Source of the DNA: Protopterus annectens
Taxonomy: Eukaryota; Chordata; Ceratodontiformes; Protopteridae
NCBI RefSeq assembly: GCF_019279795.1
Contig: NC_056726.1
Coordinates: 1,019,066,469 to 1,019,130,468 of the forward strand
Direction: 5' to 3'
DNA length: 64,000 bases
Position 1 is the stretch's first letter. Each line of letters opens with the position of its first letter. This document shows positions 56,256 to 64,000 of the stretch, piece after piece. A program made the position numbers and the translations under genes. Under the pieces are notes generated by a model that did not search any database, was not told the DNA's origin, and was given only the letters and a program-made list of their open reading frames with translations.

Positions 56256-56384
56256 AGGTTAGTACTAAGCTAACTGCCCTTGTGAGCCATTTTAAACCTA
56301 GTCAATTATCCCTTGTGAGACTCAAACCTTGAACCTTGTGCTTGCAATGCAAACACCTTAACCATTAGGCCACTCTCCCAACCC
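56256..56384 (-). mobile_element. tRNA-derived SINE with CR1-like tail, copy 1
   Basis: On minus: GGGTTGGGAGAGTGGCCTAA start, A box TGGCCTAATGG, B-box-like GGTTTGAGTCTC, then a tail 'CTAGGTTTAAAATGGCTCAC' + 'AAGGGCAGTTAGCTTAGTAC'. The tail resembles the CR1 3' end at 15295-15345. Confidence 0.8.
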
Positions 56385-56676
56385 TTTTTCTAGTCTGGTA
56401 GATTCTGACATCCTGCCTTTTCTGTGTAGATGTGTTTAATTTATTCATTTATTAACTGGGTATATACAAATCCTTTCAGTATTCCCTTTTAACTCATTTC
56501 TTACCATGTGACAGAATTTACTAAGGAACTTGTCCATACCAACAGCTTTCGTTCTATTTAAGCCATTGATTACCTTAAATATCTCCTTAATTCTTGCTAC
56601 TATGAGATTAGCAAAGTTGTCTTATCCTCCCCATTTATGTCATTCTTCTCTTAGCATAGCATCCTTTTATAGATTA
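56385..56676. other. Unique sequence between the two CR1-tailed SINEs
   Basis: Nothing recognised. Confidence 0.45.
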
Positions 56677-56813
56677 GGTTCATAGATTAGTACTAAACTA
56701 ACCGCCCTTGTGAGCCATTTTAAGCCTAGCCAATTATCCCTTGTGAGACTCGAACCCTGTACCTTGTGTTTGTAAGGCAAACACCTTAACCATTAGGCCA
56801 CCCTCCCAACCCT
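56677..56813 (-). mobile_element. tRNA-derived SINE with CR1-like tail, copy 2
   Basis: Better preserved: A box TGGCCTAATGG, B box GGTTCGAGTCTC, tail 'GGCTAGGCTTAAAATGGCTC' and the end 'TTTAGTACTAATCTATGAAC'. The CR1 family ends 'GCTTAGTACACACCTATGAA'. About 137 bp, near full length. Copies 1 and 2 are about 290 bp apart in the same orientation. Confidence 0.82.
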
Positions 56814-57706
56814 TCTGTGTATTTCCTCCTTTGGCATCTATTCTTGTATTGCCATGCATCCCTTATTTCTCCCTGTTTTTTTCCCTTCTTGACTTCACTT
56901 TATTAATTTCTGTTTTGTTGACAAGGTAGCGAGCTGGTATAAAACCTTTCAGCAATGAATCAAACCTGATGTCATAGTGATAAAATAATTGTTATACTAA
57001 CATGATAAAAAACATGTATAGATTCCTATTAATTTCATAACTTTCAATTACATGAAATATACCAATTTATACAGTAGCTAGCACCAGGCAGTGTAATCTG
57101 CCTGTGCTGACCACCAAAAGCCAACAGCAAAACAAAATGTTTTGTTTCTAAGTGCTGTCCATGCTGGTAATGTACCCTTAACTTCCTGTAATAATCTTAA
57201 AAAGTGGCTAGAGTCACAGGATGCAGTATCAAGCATTTTTTGAAGTATACAAACCCTGAAACTCAAATGTATTCATTATTTAGTGACTTTAGTCCTTGGT
57301 GGTTTATTTGAAAAGCACAGATGTTATGAGGAACAAACCAAAAATACAAAGCAGTATTCTAAACTTTCTTCACTCTCAAGGTGAATTTCTTGGCATCCAC
57401 GTCTCAAACAAATAATAAGCAGGTTATGATCTGCAGCTCGATTATAATTCTCTATCTGGTGGAAGGGAATGTATAAAAAGAGGATGCAAAACAACAAAAC
57501 AGTTGTTGACAAAGAATTAATGACTATGATTCATGGTTAGCATCAGAAAAATGCAAAAGATCTGCACAGACAGGGCAATTTGTGCATTTGTGCTGTTCCA
57601 AATAGTACTGTAAATAGGCATGCCCGAGCTGCATGTTACCAGACTGTCTTTAAATGTGAATTACCCTACTGTCCTGAACTAATGAGTAGAACTGGTACCT
57701 AGGAAA

Positions 57707-57707
<1 letters not shown>
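56814..57707. other. No recognisable feature
   Basis: AT-rich DNA. The small minus-strand frames at 57266-57078 and 57512-57324 show no domain. Confidence 0.5.

Positions 57708-57784
<77 letters not shown>
57708..57784. repeat. (CA)n microsatellite
   Basis: About 38 CA units, followed by CA-rich sequence to about 57990. Confidence 0.96.
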
Positions 57785-57788
<4 letters not shown>

Positions 57789-58104
57789 CAGAGACATATA
57801 TACGGGGGCACATAGATATACACATATCCATTGCAAGCATGCATGAATTCCTCAGCCATACCAGCCACACTTGTATACACACACATCAGGCAGCAGTCAT
57901 CCTATACACACAGACCCACTAATTCTCTTAATAAGTATTCTTGCACATGCACTCATAGACCCACACACAATATGTCCTTGTTCACACACACACTAATAGA
58001 CAGACATACTCTTCCATGACCTCTCATACAGCTCACTGAACTACTTTAACTGAATCAGCATCTGACCAGGGTGACCTTTACCTTGTACAAAATTCTTATT
58101 TAGT

Positions 58105-58345
58105 AGGGTCATTGGTTCATAGGTCATTTTAAATATAGATAGCTTCATTTTAGGTGCTTGAATTAACCTATCCTGTTTGGTGTTAGATTGGCCTAACCTA
58201 GCTTGGTCGATAATTATATATTACCCCTAGTGAGAGTAGCTATGATCATACCACACATAATTTGTGGGGACTCACGCATGGAGTAAAGTATTTCGAAGCT
58301 GCCTCTGTCCATTAGTAGTTCAGGGGCAGTCCTGTTGTAAATTTT
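58105..58345 (-). mobile_element. Old CR1-like 3' end
   Basis: A degenerate terminal repeat ('GGTTCATAGG' at 58110), and at 58290-58345 a segment ('GCTGCCTCTGTCCATTAG') matching 29402-29420 in another CR1 copy. Cut on the right by the younger CR1 at 58346. Confidence 0.6.
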
Positions 58346-59042
58346 CAATTACCCATAGACTCATAGGTAGGTACTAGGCTATCAGCCCTAAGGCCTATAT
58401 AAGCCTAGCCAAAAAGGTACCCTGGCTTTCGCCATCCAAGAAAATTATTTTCCTGTGCCCCAGTTGAGCAGAGCCACAGAGGTGATCCCCGGGGTGAATT
58501 TCCTATTTCCCATCCAATCATCAAGATTTTTCTCGAAGAGTGCTAATGAGGAGCTTTGTTTGATATAGATAGGTAGTTTGTTCCAGAGTATGGGAAGTCA
58601 CTGGGACAGGAATCTATCCTTCCAGCATGTTCTGTTTACTGTGGTGACAAAGTTTAGGTCCCTAGAATGTGTAGCTCGGAGGGATTGGGATTTATTTAAG
58701 TGGAGCATGTCCAACAGCTCTGGGTTTGACCTAGCTTTGTATGTTAGGCAGAGATCGCCTCCGAGTAGATGATATGTGTCGGAGTAAAGCTGGATTTTTT
58801 GGATCTGTCTGCGTAGGGCATCTGTTTTAGGCCGGTAATCCTCTTTGTGAGGTATTTCTGCGGCCTTTCTAGTTGTTGTAGATGTCTTGTGAGATACATA
58901 CCAAAAGGCGCACTGTATTCTATAATGGGTCTAAGGAGTGATGAGAAGCATTTTGTGATCAGGTGTGCCACATAGAAGGATTTCCTGACTACTGTGGCAA
59001 TGTGATTATCAAAGGAGAGACTACTGTTCACCTGTCCTAAGG
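58346..59042 (-). mobile_element. CR1-like LINE, 3' fragment
   Basis: Starts with GACTCATAGGTAGGTACTAGG and the family 3' UTR. The minus frame 59046-58744 encodes 'SFDNHIATVVRKSFYVAHLI' and 'RHLQQLERPQKYLTKRITGL', with an internal deletion near 58940 that removes the 'KKEVI.PLYS' segment. Inserted into the older CR1 3' end at 58105-58345. Confidence 0.83.
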
Positions 59043-60654
59043 TCATAATTCTTCTCTATCAGCTTGACTGATTCTCCAAGCCTTGGGGTCAATGTCTACA
59101 GTGAAAGTTCTAGTTCGGTTATCAAGATACCATATGAGAATTCTTCAATGAAAATTACCTCTTTTGGTTGATTCATTTAGATCAGATTTTACAGGGCCAC
59201 CCTCTTCACCCTTCCTCAGCTCAAGTCCACAGTGACCATGGATGAGTCCCAAATTGGGTGGGGGGCACTTCTTGGGAAAGACAGTCTAAGGTATCCTAGG
59301 AATGATAGAAGTTTTCCCAGTGTTGCAGGCCTTCCAAGACTATCCTCCTTCCTGGACTATTGATATTCATACAGCCAATATGTCAGTGGTCTGTTACATC
59401 AACAAACAGGAAGGAATCAGATCTTAGCCATTATGTTGAGAAGCCCTGAAAGTGTGGCAGTGGGCAATCTCAAACATTTGATTTCTGATAGCAGTGCACA
59501 TTCTGTGAAAATCCAACATGTTAGCAGACAAGTTGAGAAAGTCCATTCTGATGCCTCACGAGAGGTCTCTCAACATGAAGGTGGTAGAAAGGATATTCAT
59601 TTGATGGGGCCAGCCTTGCTGTGACCACTTCTCATCTCCCCTGAACAAAAAGTGCAGGAGATTCTTTGCACTAATCCCCACAAGGGGTGGTTCACCAAGA
59701 AACACTCTTTTCCATGATTGCCCCCTGGTCTCCTTTGTCTCTTTCCCCCTGTACCTGTAATCTCCAAATTCCTGCAGAAAGAATCTGTGTTGAAGAGCAC
59801 AATCATTCTCATTGCCCCTTACTGGCCTCATTAGATTTGGTTCCCATTCTTTTGGTCTCATGTAGTTCACACAGCATCGATTCTGGATTCAATTCCAGAC
59901 CTCCTGTCTCACCTGGACCTTTTTGGCCTAAAGATGACCACACGGATTCTCCACTCCCTTTGATAGCTAAACAACCCAGGTTCTCCTCCCCTGTCCATCA
60001 TATTCTTTTGTGTTTCCATAAAGCTTCCACTAGAAAGATTTGCAGAAGTAAATGGAAAAGATTTGCTTTTTTGGGCACAGCAGAAAGACACTGATCCTCT
60101 TTCAGCACCAGTAACTAAAGTTCCTGAGTTTGTGGCTACAGTTTTTAATGAGGGGGCTATCTCCTCAATTATTAAAGTACAACTAGCTGTCATTTCTAAT
60201 TTCCATATAGGAAAAAACAATTCCACCTTAGCTTCTTCAAAACTTTGTAAGGCCGTTATAAGGGTACTTTTCTTCTGAGACCACCTTTTAAAGATCCAAC
60301 TCTACCATGGGACTTGAATTTAGTTTTACAAGCTTTGTTTTAATCTCCATTTGAACCATCAGTGAAGTGGAAACTAAATTTTTTAACCTGGAAAACTATT
60401 TTTTTACTAGCTGTAACCTCTGCTAGAAGAGTCTCAGAACTTCAAGCCCTATTGTTTATGCTTCCTAATTTTATTTTTCATAAAGATAGGGTATCATTAT
60501 GAACCAATCCAGCCTTCCTACCTAAGGTGGTGTGAGAATCAAACATCAATCAATCTATCACTCTTCCAGTTTTGTTTCCAAATTTCATGAAAAAGAGGAA
60601 TACATGTTACACTAGCTTGATGTTCACAGATAGTTACATTTCTATTTTCATAGA

Positions 60655-60960
60655 ATGGAAGTTTTCAGAAAACCAGATCAATTATTTATTTCCTTTTCAG
60701 AATCAAAATTGGGCAATCCAGTTACCAAAGTAACTTTAGCCAAGTGGCTAACTTACTACATTGCATTTGTCTGCAAGAAATTGGGTTTGTCTAAACCTTT
60801 AAGAGCTCATACAAACAGGTCCATGGCAACTTCATCAGTATTTTTATCCAGATCTTCCATGGATGATATCTGAGTGACTGCAACTTGGCTAATCCTCATA
60901 TCTTTATTGCTGATTACAAGTTAGGTCTGGTCTTTAGGGGAAGAGTAGACTTCGGCTCAA
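60655..60960 (+). pseudogene. DIRS tyrosine recombinase C-terminal remnant
   Basis: 'EVFRKPDQLFISFSESKLGN' and 'VTKVTLAKWLTYYIAFVCKK' align with 'AFRKSDQLFVSYAASSEGKP' of the first DIRS. 'LRAHTNRSMATSSVFLS' keeps the position of the HxxR motif (HTNR). A stop near 60872 follows, and the Tyr region is not convincingly open. Non-functional. Confidence 0.72.
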
Positions 60961-61067
60961 TAGTGCTCAGTAATATCCTTCCTTAGAGTATCTCTGAGAT
61001 TCAACTACCTGGGGACTCTGTCCCTCTTGTTGAGGAATGAATGAAAATTGACAACATCAGATAAATA

Positions 61068-61442
61068 AGTTATGTACTCACCATAACATTCCATCGGTTT
61101 TGCCCATTTTCATTCTTCTTCAACTCCCCTACCTCCAATCCCCTATCATTTTTGTTTGTGACTTCAGAAGAATGAGAAGATGCTAAGGGAACCAACGTTC
61201 CTGCCTTTGAACAACAGATATTTGTTGTTCTTTAGTTTCTAATAAGGGAAAGGGTCAGCAAATATCTTAGGTATGGAGGGAGACTAAGGCATTATGGGTA
61301 AGGGAGGAGCTTGAGAGTGTTCAGTATCCATGAGCTGTAAAAAGCAGCCAAAATCAGAACCAAGGGTCAGATCCAAACCCACTTTTTGAGGAAGAATGAA
61401 AAATAGACAACACAGATGGAACGTTATGGTGAGTACATAACT
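61068..61442. repeat. Inverted repeat pair at the 3' end of the second DIRS
   Basis: 'GTTATGTACTCACCATAAC' at 61068 is complementary to 'GTTATGGTGAGTACATAAC' at about 61424, and the pairing extends about 55 bp with mismatches. About 265 bp of unique sequence lies between. Confidence 0.75.
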
Positions 61443-61489
61443 TCATTTTATAAATGCTAAGTTGAAAGAGGTATAGACAGCATCAGCAT

Positions 61490-61797
61490 CAATACCCTCC
61501 CCCTTTTTTCCCATTTTCTACATGGGGTCAGGGTGTTGTGTCAACTGTTGACATCTATCTCTATTCAATGCCACTCTCCTGCCTTCTTTGACACTTATGC
61601 CTATGACAGGTCTTCTCTCACACAATCCATCTACCTCTTTGCTGGATGCCCCTATTTCCTCATGCCTTCTGTCTGTCTGTCCCAATCCTCTTAACTAAAT
61701 AGCTGCTCTTCTGCACATGTGCCCAAACCAGTATAATCTGTTCTTTTGACCTTTTCTGCAATTAGAGTTGCTTTGGTTTCCGCTGTTATGTCCTCAT
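61490..61797 (-). mobile_element. RTE-like LINE 3' fragment
   Basis: The conceptual minus reading includes 'MDCVREDLS' and later 'HNTLTP', resembling the 'RPK.RWMD.VREDL...DPT' C-terminal end of RTE-type LINEs (compare 'KIRFMDVVREDMQMVG' at about 25130). Several stops; only about 300 bp. It is inserted next to the CR1 terminal repeat. Confidence 0.5.
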
Positions 61798-64000
61798 TTC
61801 ATAGGTTCATAGGTGGTTACTGGGCTATTGACCAGAAGGTCTTTATAAGCCTAGCGGTGTGTACCCAATATGATACTAGAGAAATACAATATAAAGGATG
61901 CTGCCTAAACCCCAGATCTTAGTTAGCAACAACTGCCTATATCTAGGAGGGTCATAGATGAAATCCCTGGCAAGAATTTATGGTTTCCCATCAAGTCATC
62001 CAGGCTACCCTTAAGCATAGCTATAGAGGGGCTTTGTTTGATGTGAATTCGTAGCCTGTTCCAGAGGAGTGGCAACCTCTGCGAGACATATCAGTCACTC
62101 CAGCAGGTTCTATTTATGTCACGGGCTAGGTTATGGTCCCTAGAGCAGGTGATTCTTGTCTTATTTGACTTGTGGATGTGCAGCATTTTCATTAGGTTTG
62201 GATTCAAAATTGCTCTGTAGGCCAGGCACAAGTCTTCTCTAAGTCATCTGTATGCTGCTGAGTACAGTGACGGTGACTTCAGTCTGTCAATGTATGACAT
62301 GCGCTGTAGACCCTGAATTATCTTGGTTAGAAATCTCTGAGGTCTCTCAAGTTGCTGCAGATGCCTGGAAAGGTACATACCAAAAGGAGCATTGTACTAC
62401 TGAGTTGTTACTTGGGGTATTATTATTTATATGATAGTCTGCAGGGATGTTGTTTTTACTGAAGGGGATGATAAGGCATTTTTTAGCATTGAGTTGGAGT
62501 CCATGGCGTTGGCACCAGTCACTAGTTTTGGTAAGTCCCTCATGAAGTATATTGACATTGATTCACTGATTGCACCTAATTTGCGGTCATCAGCAATCTT
62601 AGTCAGCCACAGCCCTTCTACTTTGGCCTTAGCTTCTGTGTAGTATATTCCAAACAATAGTGGGCCCAAGAGTGACTCCTGTGCAACCCTACTGGAGACA
62701 GGTCTGCAGGATGAGGTAAAGCCCCCAACTTTGACTAAGTGTGATCTGTCAGTGAGTCAGTTAGCAACCTACAGGATGACATAAGGGTTGATATTCAACT
62801 GGGAAAGTTTATCAATGATGCCCAAAATGTGGGATTGTGTCACAGGCTTTGCTAAGTCAAGGAAGGCTGTATACACAGATTTGCCTTCGTCTATGGCTCT
62901 GGTGACACTTTTGAAGAAGTCCACCAGGTTTAGCATGCATGCTGCCTTTGACAAAATCAAACTATGTCGGATTAAGAGTTTGGAGATCACCTATATCCTT
63001 ATTTATAAGGTCCATGATGATGTGTTCCATGGCCTTACAGTTAAGGCTGGTTAAGCTTATGGGTATCTAGTTCCCAGGTTCTGTTGTTGGACCCCCTTTA
63101 TGAAGGGGGATGACAGTTGTTGTTTTCCATTCAGCAAGGACAAAAGCAGTGCTCAGGCTGTGGTTGAAGAAAGTACTTAATGAAGTTGCTAACTCATGTT
63201 TTAGACCATTAAAAACGCAACATGAGGCTGTGTTTTTGGCCTTGGAGAGGCTTACTCTTTGGAGATGCAAGGTGGGGGAGACACAGAGAGAATGCTTTGT
63301 GGAATGTTTGGAGGGGACGGGGTGAAATTTTCACCAAACCAGTCAATTAATAGGTTAGATAGTTTTGCAGGATTAGTGTCTGTGATGCCATTGACAGCTA
63401 GTTCAGCACACATTTGAGTCGTACCTTTTAGGTTACAGACATAGCTGAAGAGTGCCTTATGATTATCGTTAGCTATTGCTGCTAATTGTTTTTGAAGTTC
63501 CCCTTAGAGGATTTTACAAGTTGTCGTATTTGTTTGTTTAAACAGAGGAGGGTGTTCTTCCAGTGCAGTGATCTCTCTTTTGTATTCTTAGACACCAACT
63601 TCTTCCTCTTGTTGTATAACTTATTAATGATAGATTTGTTTGATCTTGTTTTCATCCTATCAGGTACAACTGTGTCAATGCGCTTGTGTATACCTTAGTA
63701 TAGTTTTCAATGCAGCCTGTGGGAACAAGAGCTTGGAAATTATTTATGCCATCTCTTAGGAGGGTATAATTAGTTTTGGTGAAATGTTTTAGCCTGATTT
63801 CACCTAAGAGGGGCTCAGGTGTTACAGCTACTTCAAATGTGACTGATTTGAGATCAGATTTAACCAGTGAGGGTCCTATACTTGTGGTGTGTAGTGGTCA
63901 CTCATGATGGTGAGGATCAAGCTGGGAATATTTGAGCCCCTTGTGCAGTTGCACGCTATTTGTTCCAGGGCATCAGTGTTAACAAAGTCCAGGAACCTTT
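61798..64000 (-). mobile_element. CR1-like LINE, long copy running off the window
   Basis: Terminal repeat TTTCATAGGTTCATAGG at 61798, 3' UTR, then the C-terminus and RT on minus. The RT site reads IADD ('LTKIADDRKLGAI', about 62612-62575), followed by 'GIYYTEAKAKVEGL', 'TAFLDLAKPVTQSHILG' (62890-62830) and 'TTVIPLHKGG' (about 63110-63080). Linker and endonuclease remnants continue to the edge, with 'KRFLDFVNTDALEQIA' at 63999-63950. Many frameshifts; the 5' part lies beyond the window. Confidence 0.83.
62427..63270 (-). pseudogene. CR1 reverse transcriptase of the rightmost copy
   Basis: Pieces 63270-63067, 62990-62769 and 62669-62427 carry the RT blocks in order in different frames. The first catalytic position is changed from Phe to Ile (IADD), which keeps both Asp residues. 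The 'GVPQGS' block is degraded ('SSRVAQESLLGPLLFGIYYT'). Stops and shifts between pieces exclude a protein. Confidence 0.75.

Larger units (their letters stand above)
59050..61445 (+). mobile_element. Second DIRS-like element, decayed, 3' half
   Basis: The plus strand carries RNase H remnants ('HTANMSVVCYINKQEGIRS' at about 59360-59420, matching 'RTDNTTVMWYINKQGGTHS' of the first DIRS), then recombinase remnants to about 60900. After that a complementary pair (61068-61122 against 61388-61442) resembles the DIRS terminal/internal repeats. The sequence is much more degraded and distinct from the 5.3-10.8 kb element, so it belongs to another subfamily. gag and most of RT are missing. Confidence 0.72.

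Overview
This is non-mammalian vertebrate DNA, AT-rich and packed with nested transposable elements and microsatellites. I found no convincing host protein-coding exon. The mix of lineages points to a large, repeat-rich genome: CR1-group LINEs, an RTE LINE, an L1 LINE, an L2/Rex1-like LINE, DIRS tyrosine-recombinase elements and tRNA-derived SINEs. A fish-grade vertebrate (ray-finned fish or lungfish) or an amphibian fits; the sequence alone does not settle which.

Layout. 0-5 kb: a mosaic of CR1-like pieces in alternating orientation. 5.3-10.84 kb: a nearly complete DIRS element on the minus strand with gag, RT/RNase H, tyrosine recombinase, inverted terminal repeats and paired TATA boxes. 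10.9-12.6 kb: no recognisable gene. 12.6-15.4 kb: a decayed CR1. 17-20 kb: two tRNA-headed SINEs and satellites. 20.7-21.8 kb: CR1. 24.8-27.8 kb: an RTE LINE next to a SINE fragment that shares its tail. 29.2-38.2 kb: a CR1 split by a full-length L1 with a perfect 14-bp target duplication. 38.2-43.4 kb: a second CR1-group family, called 'family B' here, with an ORF1 esterase domain, a CR1 insertion in the RT active site and a 43-bp minisatellite grown from RT coding sequence. 43.4-45.6 kb: two direct copies of an unknown sequence that differ by a clean 693-bp GT-AG intron. 45.7-47.8 kb: a plus-strand family B copy. 49.4-55.8 kb: an L2/Rex1-like LINE interrupted by a 5.3-kb insertion carrying a TATA-driven, apparently intact three-exon Myb/SANT-like gene and no visible transposase. 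56.2-56.8 kb: two SINE copies whose tail resembles the CR1 tail. 58.1-64 kb: CR1 fragments, a second decayed DIRS, an RTE-like tail and a long CR1 that runs out of the window.

How the parts relate. Two LINE/SINE partnerships can be read directly: the 17.26-kb SINE shares its tail with the RTE LINE, and the 56-kb SINEs share theirs with the CR1 family. Most LINE reading frames are broken by frameshifts, stops or lost catalytic residues. The best preserved coding sequences are the DIRS RT/RNase H and the Myb-like gene. The Myb-bearing insertion is the strongest candidate for something undescribed: a DNA-transposon-like unit with its own promoter, spliced DNA-binding protein gene, internal tandem arrays, convergent tRNA-like pol III modules and fold-back ends.
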